Part shown: positions 1 through 6,580 of the stretch, piece by piece
How positions within the stretch are numbered: position 1 is the first letter of the stretch
Layout: each line of letters opens with the position of its first letter
NCBI GenBank assembly: GCA_039680625.1
Contig: JBDKSN010000165.1
Coordinates: forward strand, 1-7,782
Origin: JAAYDS01 sp039680625
Lineage (GTDB): Bacteria > Chloroflexota > Anaerolineae > UBA1429
Reading direction: 5' to 3'
Length of the DNA stretch: 7,782 nt
The notes under the pieces: model-generated
The model's database searches: none
What the model saw: the letters and a program-made list of their open reading frames with translations, nothing else
What the model was told of the DNA's origin: nothing
Translations under genes and position numbers: made by a program

Positions 1-201
1 CTCGCGCCCCTCGATGTGCCAGCCGACCCGCTGCCCGGCCTGCGGAGCGGCCACGCCGGCGTCATCGACGAGTTCATCCATTGCGTGCGCGAGGGCGGCG
101 TGCCCCAGACGGCCGCGAGCGACAACATCAAGAGCCTGGCGATGGTCTTGAGCGCCATCGAGAGCGCCGCTCGGCATCGGCCGGTCGAGATCGTGATCTA
201 G
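1..201 (+). CDS. Gfo/Idh/MocA-family oxidoreductase, C-terminal end (partial)
   Basis: The reading frame is open from base 1 and ends at a TAG stop at 199-201, so only the last 66 residues of a longer protein are visible. The tail (GHAGVIDEFIHCVREG, then SDNIKSLAMVLSAIESA and RPVEI) is the typical C-terminal helix pair of Gfo/Idh/MocA NAD(P)-dependent sugar dehydrogenases. In this family these helices pack against the substrate-binding beta-sheet domain, and the Rossmann domain lies upstream, here outside the window. Family members oxidise or reduce sugars, inositols and their derivatives; the exact substrate cannot be read from this fragment. A solute-binding protein gene follows 34 bp downstream on the same strand, which fits a carbohydrate operon. 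The ATG at 16-18 is an internal codon, not the start. Confidence 0.85.
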   Translation, partial: LAPLDVPADPLPGLRSGHAGVIDEFIHCVREGGVPQTAASDNIKSLAMVLSAIESAARHRPVEIVI

Positions 202-235
202 CGCGGCGCCTGGCCGCACCGAGTCGGAGAGGGCA

Positions 236-1516
236 ATGCACAACATCCTCCGCCAGACTGCACGCTTGCTGCTGGTGCTGGCCATCGCGGTGAGCGCCGC
301 GGGCTGCGCGGCGCTGGGCTTTACGCCCACGCCCGAGCCAGTCACGCTCAAGTTCGCCATGGCCGAGGGCGTCATGCCCATCCAACAGCTCGCCGACGAG
401 TTCCACACCGCGCACCCGTGGATCACCATCGAGGTGGTCGAGGCCAACGCCTATGCTACCAGCGAGATCACCCAGCTCGTGCGCGCGGGGGGCATCGATG
501 TGTTTCGCCAGTCGCGCGAGGCCATGGCGCTGGTCGAGGATGGGCTGATCGCCCCGCTCGACGAAATCCAGCTCGACGCCTTTAGCAATATTCGCGATGA
601 CTATTACGCCGGCCTGTGGGAGGCGCTCACGCAGCAGGGGGTGCAATATGGCATCCCCGCGGCGATGGACATCTATGTCGCCTATGTGTTGGGCGCCGAG
701 GCCGAGGCGCGCGGCGTCTCTTTGCCCGCCGCCGATTGGGAGATGTTCGATTTCATCTCGTTTGCCACCGAGATGAACAACTGGGACCCTGCCCAGATGA
801 CCGAGGCGGCGCTCTTGGGCTTTGGCACCGACCCCGAGGGGATGGATCCGTTGATCTTTGTGTATCGACACGGCGGAGCCATCGTCGACGACATCGAGGA
901 CCCCAGGCGGCCGCTGCTGGACGATCCGCTGACGATCGAGGGCACCCAGCTCTATGCTGACCTGTTCACGCGCTATCAACTCGCGCCGATGCCGCGCGAT
1001 GTGCGGCGCGCCTTCCCGCGCGGGGGCATCTATGAGGCGCAGATCCGTGGCCGCTGCGCCACCTGGCTGGGCTGGTTCAGTAGCCGAGGGGGCGGCACGG
1101 ACTATCTCGCCTGGCCCGAGGGCTGGAAGATGTACAACCTCCCGCGCGACCAGGTCGACCTGGCCATGGGCAACGTCGAGGGCTATTACGTGACGGCGAG
1201 CAGCGCCCACCCCCAAGAGGCGCTCTCGTTCATCCGCTTCCTGGCTGACCGTTGGGACTCGGCCGGCAAGATGCTCCCGGCGCGGCTGTCGCAGCAACAG
1301 AGCAGCGGCTATCGCGCGACCTTGGGCGACGAACTCACGGCGGTGGTCGACGCCTTCCCCCAGCAGGTGGTCTTTTTGCCGGGCACCTATACGCCCGAGC
1401 TCGAGACCGTGGGCACCGCGTTTTACCGGGCGCTCAGCCAGATCATCGAGCAGGACTTGGACGCCGCCGACCCGCTGCAAGAGGCGCAGAACCGCGTGCG
1501 CGCCACCTTCCAATAG
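236..1516 (+). CDS. ABC transporter extracellular solute-binding lipoprotein (probable sugar-binding)
   Basis: This 426-residue protein is probably the extracellular ligand-capture subunit of an ABC importer. Residues 1-23 form a lipoprotein signal peptide: Arg6 and Arg10, a hydrophobic run at 11-22, then A-A-G-C with Cys24 as the likely lipidated residue. The -3 position is Ala rather than the usual Leu. A short Pro/Thr linker (29-36) precedes the binding fold. Features of the family 1 binding proteins are an early beta-strand (VTLKFAMAEG, 37-46), a helix with LADEFHTAHP (52-61), a D-V-F segment after a Gly-Gly turn (85-90), YGIPAAMDIYVAYV (138-151), an H-G-G segment (212-214) and a C-terminal helix-rich lobe with QEALSFIRFLADR (327-339). 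Length is normal for the family. The start is supported by GGAGAGGG at 226-233. No permease or ATPase gene lies in the window; the next gene is on the opposite strand, so partners would be upstream or elsewhere. Ligand is unknown; a sugar is inferred from the neighbouring dehydrogenase. Confidence 0.88.
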   Translation: MHNILRQTARLLLVLAIAVSAAGCAALGFTPTPEPVTLKFAMAEGVMPIQQLADEFHTAHPWITIEVVEANAYATSEITQLVRAGGIDVFRQSREAMALVEDGLIAPLDEIQLDAFSNIRDDYYAGLWEALTQQGVQYGIPAAMDIYVAYVLGAEAEARGVSLPAADWEMFDFISFATEMNNWDPAQMTEAALLGFGTDPEGMDPLIFVYRHGGAIVDDIEDPRRPLLDDPLTIEGTQLYADLFTRYQLAPMPRDVRRAFPRGGIYEAQIRGRCATWLGWFSSRGGGTDYLAWPEGWKMYNLPRDQVDLAMGNVEGYYVTASSAHPQEALSFIRFLADRWDSAGKMLPARLSQQQSSGYRATLGDELTAVVDAFPQQVVFLPGTYTPELETVGTAFYRALSQIIEQDLDAADPLQEAQNRVRATFQ

Positions 1517-1531
1517 AGCGGCGCGACAGAC

Positions 1532-2911
1532 CTACCAGGCAAAGACGAAGGTGAGGTCGTTCACGTTCGTGTTGGTCGGGCCGGTCAGCAGCAGCTCGCC
1601 CAGCTGTTGAAAGAAGGGATAGGCGTCATTGCGCTGTAGATGCGCCCACGCATCGAGGCCCAGCGCACGGGCGCGCGCCACGGTGCCGCCATCGGCATAG
1701 GCGCCCGAGGCATCGGTAGGGCCATCGCTGCCGTCCGTGGCCAGGCAGACCACGGCGACATCGGGCCAGCCGTCGAGGGCGATGGCCGCGGCCAAGGCCA
1801 GCTCTTGGTTGCGCCCCCCACGGCCCTGCCCGCGTAGGGTGACGGTGGTCTCGCCGCCCGAGATGAGGCAGGCCGGCCGAGGCAGCGGCCGCCCGGTGGC
1901 ATGCAGCTCTTTGGCCAGGGCCGCCTGCACTCGCGCCACCTCGCGCGCCTCACCTTCGACATAGGTCGACCACACCTGCGCGTGATAGCCCAACGCCCGC
2001 GCCTGCTCCTCGGCGGCGCGTGCGGCGATGTCGTTCGAGGCCACGATCACGTTCTGCACACGGTCGAACAGCGGGTCTCCCGCCTTGGGCGTGTCGGGCA
2101 GCTCGCCCGCCGCGCCACGTTCGAGCCGACGGCGAATGGCCGCCGGTGCCTCGGCGAGCAGGCCATAGCGACGCAACAGGTCCAGCGCGTCGCCAAAGGT
2201 GGCCGTATCAGGGACCGTGGGGCCAGAGGCGATCACATCCAGCGGATTGCCCACCACGTCCGAAAGCAACAGCGAGAGCACCCGTGCCGGCGCGGCCAAC
2301 CGCGCGAGGCCGCCCCCCTTGACCTCGTCGAGATGCTTGCGAATGGCGTTGATCTCGTTGATGGTGGCGCCCGCGCGCAACAGCGCGCCCGTGAGCGCCT
2401 GCAGGTCGCTCAACGAGATGCCCTCGGCGGGCAGCGTCATGAGCGCCGACCCCCCGCCCGAGATGAGGCAGATCACCAGGTCGTTCTCGCGCGCGTCGGC
2501 CAACAGGGCGGCGATGCGCTGGGTGCCCGCCACGCCCTGCTCATCGGGCAGTGGGTGCCCCGCCTCGTGCAGGGCGATGCGCTCGGTAGGCTCGACATAG
2601 CCATACTTGACATTGACCAGCCCCGCCGTGATGCGGCTGCGCCCCGGCCCCTCGGCCAACACGCGCTCGACCGCGCGAGCCATGGGCGCCCCCGCCTTGC
2701 CCGCCCCCACCACGAGCACGCGCTCGATCTGCGCCAGGTCATAGCAGCGGTCGCCGACGTACAGACGGTCGCCCTCGCGGCGCAGCGCCCGCTCGACGGC
2801 GCGCCCGGGATCCACCGCGTCGAGCGCGGCCTGCAGAATGGTCACCACCTCGCGCCGGCGGCGCTCCTCTTCACCGCCGCGCTGCCACAGGGCCGGATCG
2901 AATGTCACCAT
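1532..2911 (-). CDS. glycerate 2-kinase, MOFRL family (DUF4147 plus MOFRL domains)
   Basis: This 459-residue protein should phosphorylate D-glycerate with ATP to give 2-phosphoglycerate, feeding glyoxylate, serine or sugar-acid breakdown into glycolysis. The N-terminal DUF4147 domain (about 20-260) shows VVGAGKAG (67-74, with conserved Lys72), the phosphate-binding-like SGGGSALM (151-158), KHLDEVKGGGLA (192-203) and SDVVGNPLDVIASGPTVPD (217-235). The C-terminal MOFRL domain (about 345-453) shows SGGETTVT (351-358), GGRNQE (365-370), ATDGSDGPTDASGA (391-404) and TGPTNTNVND (443-452). All hallmark motifs are present and length is normal, so it looks intact. Relatives are often mislabelled hydroxypyruvate reductase (ttuD). 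The ATG at 2909-2911 has a good ribosome site (GAGAGGAG on the minus strand, about 2917-2924). It lies 73 bp after secF with a hairpin between them, and its stop is 15 bp from the converging solute-binding protein gene. Confidence 0.93.
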   Translation of the reverse strand: MVTFDPALWQRGGEEERRRREVVTILQAALDAVDPGRAVERALRREGDRLYVGDRCYDLAQIERVLVVGAGKAGAPMARAVERVLAEGPGRSRITAGLVNVKYGYVEPTERIALHEAGHPLPDEQGVAGTQRIAALLADARENDLVICLISGGGSALMTLPAEGISLSDLQALTGALLRAGATINEINAIRKHLDEVKGGGLARLAAPARVLSLLLSDVVGNPLDVIASGPTVPDTATFGDALDLLRRYGLLAEAPAAIRRRLERGAAGELPDTPKAGDPLFDRVQNVIVASNDIAARAAEEQARALGYHAQVWSTYVEGEAREVARVQAALAKELHATGRPLPRPACLISGGETTVTLRGQGRGGRNQELALAAAIALDGWPDVAVVCLATDGSDGPTDASGAYADGGTVARARALGLDAWAHLQRNDAYPFFQQLGELLLTGPTNTNVNDLTFVFAW

Positions 2912-2933
2912 GGTCGCTCCTCTCTACCAACAA

Positions 2934-2960
2934 GGCCCTCTGCGCGCTGCGCAAAGGGCC
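2934..2960 (-). terminator. GC-rich hairpin after secF, probable terminator or attenuator
   Basis: On the minus strand the two arms are GGCCCTTTGCGC and GCGCAGAGGGCC around a 3-base AGC loop. This gives 12 pairs, one of which is a G-U wobble in the minus-strand RNA; on the plus strand the same position would be a C-A mismatch. The hairpin is followed in the minus direction by TTGTTGGT, a modest U-rich tail. On the plus strand no T-run follows, so the orientation is minus. It begins 24 bp after the secF stop and ends 22 bp before the glycerate kinase start codon, leaving no room for a separate promoter after it. It may therefore end most secDF transcripts while letting some read through. The tail is weaker than in a classical intrinsic terminator. 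Confidence 0.6.
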
Positions 2961-2984
2961 CTGCTCGGTTCGACATCGGCCTGG

Positions 2985-3926
2985 TCAGGCCGTAGCGCTT
3001 TTGGGGCGCTTGAACATGCTCTTCCAATCGCCGGTCTGCCACACAGCCAGCAGCGGCACGGCGAAAAAGAGCGAAGAATAGGTGCCGGTGGCCATGCCCA
3101 CCAGCATGGTGATCATAAAGTCGCGGACGCTCGAGCCGCCGAAAAAGATGATGGCGATCATGATAAAGATCGCGTTCATCTGCGTGGCCAGCGAGCGATG
3201 CAGCGTCTCGAGCAAGCTGCGGTTGACGATCATCTCGAAAGGCTCGCCGCGCCGCCGACGGATGTTCTCGCGGATGCGGTCGAACACGACGATCACGTCT
3301 TGCACCGAAAAGCCCACTACGGTGACCAGCGCCGTGAGAAAGAGCGAGTCGGCCTCCCAGCCAGCAAAGATCCCCGCCAGGCTGGCCAGGCCCAGCAGGA
3401 TGATCACGTCGTGGAACATCTTGGCGATGGCGCAGACGCCATAGCGAATAGCGTTGGGTACCTTGCGAAAGGCGATGGCGACGAAAAAGAGGATGGCCAG
3501 CGAAGAGGCCAGGATCGCGAACACGGCAGCGCGGGTCGTCTCTTGCCCGACGGTGGGGCCAACCGTTTGAAAGCTCTGCTCGGTGGCGGGGCCGAACTCG
3601 GCGACCAGCGCATCGACGAGCGCTTGCTTGGTGGCGAGGTCCATCGACTTGGTGCGGATGACCACGTCGGTGTCGGTGCCGCCCACCTTGACGACAGTGG
3701 CGTCACCGAACTCGGGGTTGAAGGCGGCAACGGCGGCGCGGATGTCTTCATCCGACACGGGCTGCTCGAATGACAGCTCGAGCCGCGAGCCGCTCGTAAA
3801 GTCGATGCCCAGCCGCAGCGGCGAGCCAAAGGTGATGGTCGAATAGATCATGGCCACGATGCTCAGGCCGAGCAACACCGCCGAGATCGTAAAGTAGATG
3901 TGGCGCTTTTGGACGAGTTCGAACAT
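2985..3926 (-). CDS. secF: SecF, protein-export membrane protein
   Basis: SecF pairs with SecD in the cytoplasmic membrane; the complex uses the proton motive force to help pull exported proteins through SecYEG. The 313-residue product has a first membrane segment (about 10-30), the conserved extracytoplasmic motif LGIDFTSGSRLE (39-50), a small periplasmic-type domain (about 45-120), VGPTVGQE (122-129), and five further membrane helices. GFSVQDVIVVFDRIREN (205-221) matches the family's GYSxNDxxVVFDRIREN block, including the Asp pair used in proton transfer models. The last helices carry GGSSVRDF and GTYSSLFFAVPLL (263-293). The motif reads GIDFTSGS where many SecF have GIDFxGG. The frame stays open upstream to 4019, but that would overlap secD and lack family similarity. 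The ATG at 3924-3926, with GGGGAGG at 3931-3937, is preferred. secD ends 25 bp upstream, so the two are co-transcribed. Confidence 0.96.
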   Translation of the reverse strand: MFELVQKRHIYFTISAVLLGLSIVAMIYSTITFGSPLRLGIDFTSGSRLELSFEQPVSDEDIRAAVAAFNPEFGDATVVKVGGTDTDVVIRTKSMDLATKQALVDALVAEFGPATEQSFQTVGPTVGQETTRAAVFAILASSLAILFFVAIAFRKVPNAIRYGVCAIAKMFHDVIILLGLASLAGIFAGWEADSLFLTALVTVVGFSVQDVIVVFDRIRENIRRRRGEPFEMIVNRSLLETLHRSLATQMNAIFIMIAIIFFGGSSVRDFMITMLVGMATGTYSSLFFAVPLLAVWQTGDWKSMFKRPKSATA

Positions 3927-3930
3927 GGTG

Positions 3931-3937
3931 CCTCCCC
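3931..3937 (-). promoter_or_regulatory. ribosome binding site that fixes the secF start
   Basis: GGGGAGG on the minus strand lies 4 bases before the ATG at 3924-3926, in the 25-bp gap between secD and secF. It supports starting SecF at MFELVQ rather than 31 codons earlier inside the secD coding region. Confidence 0.75.
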
Positions 3938-3951
3938 AGACCTCGGTTTGC

Positions 3952-5334
3952 CTAGACGCCCAGCAGCCACTTGTGCGCGCGCAGGTTCTCGCCACCGAGG
4001 GCAAAGGCCACGCGCACAAAAGTGCGCGTCACCGTGACGGCGGTGAACATGCTCACGAACACACCGATGGCCAGCGTCACTGCAAAGCCCTTGACCACGC
4101 TGGCCCCAAAGCTATTGCCAAAGAACCAGAGGATGGCGCAGGTGATCCAGGTCGAGATATTCGAATCGAGGATCGAGGTCCAGGCGCGCTGAAAGCCCGC
4201 GTCGATGGCCCGTTCGAGCGTGCGGCCAGCGCGAAGCTCTTCCCGCATGCGCTCAAAGATGAGGATGTTGGCGTCGACGGCCATGCCCACCGAGAGCAAA
4301 AAGCCCGCGATGCCGGGTAAGGTCAAGGTCACCGGAATGAGCTTGTAGAGCGACAGCGTCACCAACGCATAGATGATCAGCGCCAGGTCGGCCAACAAGC
4401 CGGGCAGGCGGTAATAGATGAGCATGAACAAGAGCACGATGCACAGGCCGATGGCGCCCGCGCGGACACTCTTGTTTACCGATTCCTGGCCCAGGGTCGG
4501 GCCAACACTGCGCATGTCGACGATGGTGAGCGGCACGGGCAAGGCGCCGTAGCGCAGTTGCAGCACCATCGCCTGGGCCTCTTCGACGGTGAACGAGCCG
4601 GTGATCTGGCCCTTGCCATCGGGGATCGCCGTCTGGATCCGCGGGCAAGAGATGACCTCTTTGTCGAGCACAATGGCCAAATACTTGTTCGTGTTCGCGG
4701 CGGTGTGCGCGGCAAAGATGTCTGCGCCCTCTTTGTCTAGCTCGAAGGAGATGACCGGCTGGTTGCTCTGGTCAAAGGCCACCGAAGCGTTCTTGAGGTG
4801 CTTGCCAGTGAGCACGGTGTGGTACACCTTCTCGCCGGTGGTCGTCTCGCCCGTCGTAGTGGTAGATTGCTCGGCGGCGGTGGCTCCCGCCGTGCCGAGG
4901 TCCGTGGCGATCACGGTGCCGGGGGCGAGGTAGGTGTCTCCAGTGTCGACCCATTCCATCTGGCCGGTCGTCTTGATCATCTCGGCCGCCGCCTCGGGGT
5001 CATCGATACCCGGCAACTGCACCAAAATGCGGTTGGTGCCCACCGCCTGGACGATCGGCTCGGTCACGCCGAGGCCATTGACGCGGTTCTCGACGATGGC
5101 GCGCACCGACTCCATCGACTCGGCCGTGATCGTCTCGCCCTCCACAGGCACCGCCTCGAGCAGCACCTCCATGCCGCCCTGCAGGTCCAGCCCCTGGTGG
5201 ACATAGATGTCATAGTCGATCTGCCTGTCGCCCAGCTTGAGGTGGATGCCCGGGTTGCTGGGCAGAGACACCCAGACGGCCGCAGCCGCCACGATCACGA
5301 TCACGATGAGCAAACGGATGTCTCGCTGCTGCAT
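3952..5334 (-). CDS. secD: SecD, protein translocase subunit
   Basis: SecD is the larger partner of SecF and helps late, proton-driven steps of Sec export. The 460-residue protein has an N-terminal membrane anchor (6-23), then the conserved GLDLQGG motif (48-54). The periplasmic-type P1 region (about 55-275) includes ESVRAIVENRVNGLGVTEP (75-93) and ILVQLPGIDDPE (103-114). VGPTLGQE (277-284) leads into five membrane helices from about 292 to 440. GMAVDANILIFERMREE (350-366) is the family's proton-path block. GNSFGASVVKGFAVTLAIG (406-424) is the last signature. Residues 155-167 are a Thr/Gly/Glu-rich stretch, probably a flexible loop in P1. The length is typical of compact, non-proteobacterial SecD. 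The ATG at 5332-5334 has GAGGAG at 5341-5346. Transcription likely starts from the strong promoter at 5409-5437. No yajC is seen nearby. Confidence 0.96.
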   Translation of the reverse strand: MQQRDIRLLIVIVIVAAAAVWVSLPSNPGIHLKLGDRQIDYDIYVHQGLDLQGGMEVLLEAVPVEGETITAESMESVRAIVENRVNGLGVTEPIVQAVGTNRILVQLPGIDDPEAAAEMIKTTGQMEWVDTGDTYLAPGTVIATDLGTAGATAAEQSTTTTGETTTGEKVYHTVLTGKHLKNASVAFDQSNQPVISFELDKEGADIFAAHTAANTNKYLAIVLDKEVISCPRIQTAIPDGKGQITGSFTVEEAQAMVLQLRYGALPVPLTIVDMRSVGPTLGQESVNKSVRAGAIGLCIVLLFMLIYYRLPGLLADLALIIYALVTLSLYKLIPVTLTLPGIAGFLLSVGMAVDANILIFERMREELRAGRTLERAIDAGFQRAWTSILDSNISTWITCAILWFFGNSFGASVVKGFAVTLAIGVFVSMFTAVTVTRTFVRVAFALGGENLRAHKWLLGV

Positions 5335-5340
5335 AAGCGT

Positions 5341-5354
5341 CTCCTCAGGCTGAG
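5341..5354 (-). promoter_or_regulatory. secD ribosome binding site with small overlapping hairpin
   Basis: GAGGAG at 5341-5346 sits 6 bases before the secD ATG, an ideal distance. It overlaps a short CTCA-GCC-TGAG inverted repeat (5344-5354 on the minus strand). The stem has only 4 pairs, so any masking of the ribosome site would be weak. The ribosome site is clear; the regulatory value of the repeat is speculative. Confidence 0.65.
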
Positions 5355-5408
5355 CGGTTGCTCGACGGCTGCGCCCAAGAACCGGAATACCGGGCGACTA
5401 ACCGACCA

Positions 5409-5437
5409 AGTATAGACAGCGCCAGAAGCAGTGTCAA
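5409..5437 (-). promoter_or_regulatory. near-consensus sigma-70 promoter for secDF
   Basis: On the minus strand the -35 box TTGACA (5432-5437) is a full match to the housekeeping consensus. It is followed by a 17-bp spacer and the -10 box TATACT (5409-5414), one base from TATAAT. The predicted transcription start is near 5402, giving a leader of about 68 bases before the secD ATG. The -35 box overlaps the TGA stop of the upstream P-loop gene (5434-5436). Such a match is unlikely by chance in GC-rich DNA and points to constitutive secDF expression. The leader contains a small CCGG-loop-CCGG repeat (5382-5393) of unknown meaning. Confidence 0.85.
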
Positions 5438-5853
5438 AACCGCTGGCCGCTAGAGGCTGCGTCGCGGGGCACGCCCAGGGCGGCCAGGGCGGCTACCACC
5501 TGCGCGCACACCCCCGCTGGGTCCAGCGCATCGGTGGCGACATAGACGTCGCAATGGGCGCGGGCGTGGGCCAGACGCTCGCGCTGCCTGGCGAGATAGA
5601 CCTCCTCAAAGGCCGTGCCCAGGCGGCGGTTCACCGTGGCCAACGAGGCGTCGAGATAGACCAGCGCCTGCGGGCGGGCCAGCCGGCGCCACATATCGGG
5701 CACATAGGAATGCTCTTGGGCGCACGAGCGCGCGTCATAACCCGCCTGGCGCAGACGAGCTACCAGCGTCGACTTGCCCGCAGCGCATACGCCCACGACC
5801 ACCACTCGCCCGGGCAAGGGCGACGGAATCTCGATCTGCGGCGTGCCCATCAT
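5434..5853 (-). CDS. small P-loop NTPase / kinase-like protein of unknown function
   Basis: This 139-residue protein has a clear Walker A nucleotide-binding loop, GVCAAGKST (21-29), after a hydrophobic beta-strand (RVVVV, 16-20). ALVYLDAS (63-70) resembles a Walker B or second core strand ending in Asp68. Other visible features are HSYVPDMWRRL (48-58), an Arg-rich helix with YLARQRERLAHAR (86-98) that could act like the lid of small kinases, and a strand CDVYVATD (101-108). The pattern fits the nucleoside or nucleotide kinase-like branch of P-loop proteins, but at 139 residues it is shorter than most such enzymes, and the substrate is unknown. Two start codons are adjacent (5851-5853 and 5848-5850); GGGGG at 5856-5860 is better spaced for the second. 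It follows the phosphatase gene by 24 bp and is probably the last gene of that operon. Its stop codon lies inside the secD promoter. Confidence 0.8.
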   Translation of the reverse strand: MMGTPQIEIPSPLPGRVVVVGVCAAGKSTLVARLRQAGYDARSCAQEHSYVPDMWRRLARPQALVYLDASLATVNRRLGTAFEEVYLARQRERLAHARAHCDVYVATDALDPAGVCAQVVAALAALGVPRDAASSGQRF

Positions 5854-5877
5854 CGCCCCCTGCCCGCGCGTCGGGTG

Positions 5878-6579
5878 CTACTCCAGAGGAAAGCTCACCG
5901 AGAGGCGCCGCGCGCCGTCGGGCACGGGGTCGCCCAGCACCGCCAACACGAGCACGCTGACGTCGTCGGCGGGCCGGCCGTGTTCGAGCGTCAGCGCCCC
6001 GGCCAACAGTCGGTCGGCGGTGGCCTGGGCCCCTTGCCCCTCGGCAATACAGGCCCGCAAGATGCCCTCGAGCGAGAGCTCTCCCTCGGCCTCGTCGAGC
6101 GGGGTCAAGCCATCGGTGTGCACCACCACATAGGTGCCCACGGTGATGGGCAGCTCGACGATCGCCGGCTTGGTCGAGTCGCGAATGCCGATGGGCAGGC
6201 TCTCATCCACCACCACGTCGAGCACGCCCTCGTGCCACACGTGCGCCGGGCAGTGGGTATTGCGCGAGATGACCAGCGTGCGCGTCTTGAGGTCGACCGA
6301 GACGATGACCAGCTCGGCCGACACCTGCCCGCTGCGGTGGGTGACCAGATAGTCGTGCGCCGCACGAGCCGCTGCGCCGTCGCGGACGCCCTCGCCCAAC
6401 AGCGAGATCGCCTTGCGCGCCACGATGTTGCTGATGACCTTGGCGTTGCGGCCGCTGCGCTGGCCATCGACCAGCACCGCCGAGAGGCCCCCACGCGGGC
6501 GCTCGATCACTTCGAGCGTGTCGCCGCTCTCGCCCACATTCTGCTTGGCCACCTTGGCCGCGCCGAGCTGCACTTGCAT
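5878..6579 (-). CDS. SpoIIE/PP2C-type serine/threonine phosphatase, single domain
   Basis: This 233-residue protein is a stand-alone phosphatase domain of the SpoIIE/RsbU (PPM) type, which removes phosphate from Ser/Thr using two metal ions held by aspartates. The expected motifs appear in order: a Gly-Asp pair (19-20), AVLVDGQRSG (34-43, Asp38), a strand followed by ISRNTHCPAHVW (104-115) in the place of the usual N-A-G-H-P segment, LPIGI (128-132), VVVHTDGLTP (151-160, Asp156) and PADDVSVLVLAV (203-214, Asp205 and Asp206). No sensor, GAF, PAS or membrane domain is attached. RsbU-like relatives act on anti-sigma factor antagonists, but no such partner is in the window, so the target is unknown. 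The ATG is 1 bp after the stop of the CNNM gene, which suggests translational coupling. The region at 216-233 is a short tail beyond the catalytic domain. Confidence 0.87.
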   Translation of the reverse strand: MQVQLGAAKVAKQNVGESGDTLEVIERPRGGLSAVLVDGQRSGRNAKVISNIVARKAISLLGEGVRDGAAARAAHDYLVTHRSGQVSAELVIVSVDLKTRTLVISRNTHCPAHVWHEGVLDVVVDESLPIGIRDSTKPAIVELPITVGTYVVVHTDGLTPLDEAEGELSLEGILRACIAEGQGAQATADRLLAGALTLEHGRPADDVSVLVLAVLGDPVPDGARRLSVSFPLE

Positions 6580-6580
6580 A

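Noticed and set aside
128..1513. 461-codon open frame on the minus strand
   Set aside because: Antisense to the solute-binding lipoprotein, which has a signal peptide, ribosome site and family features. The antisense product shows no domain.
1901..2995. 364-codon open frame on the plus strand
   Set aside because: Antisense to the well-supported glycerate kinase gene; low-complexity Arg/His/Gln-rich translation.
2838..3773. 311-codon open frame on the plus strand
   Set aside because: Antisense to secF and the start of the glycerate kinase gene; no domain and charged, repetitive composition.
3927..4019. Longer SecF start at 4019
   Set aside because: The extra 31 residues overlap the end of secD in another frame, lack SecF similarity, and a good ribosome site precedes the shorter start at 3926.
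5372..5395. Possible riboswitch or structured leader upstream of secD
   Set aside because: Only short inverted repeats (CCGG-AATA-CCGG and flanking GCCC/GGGC) are present; the leader of about 68 bases is too short and shows no known riboswitch core.
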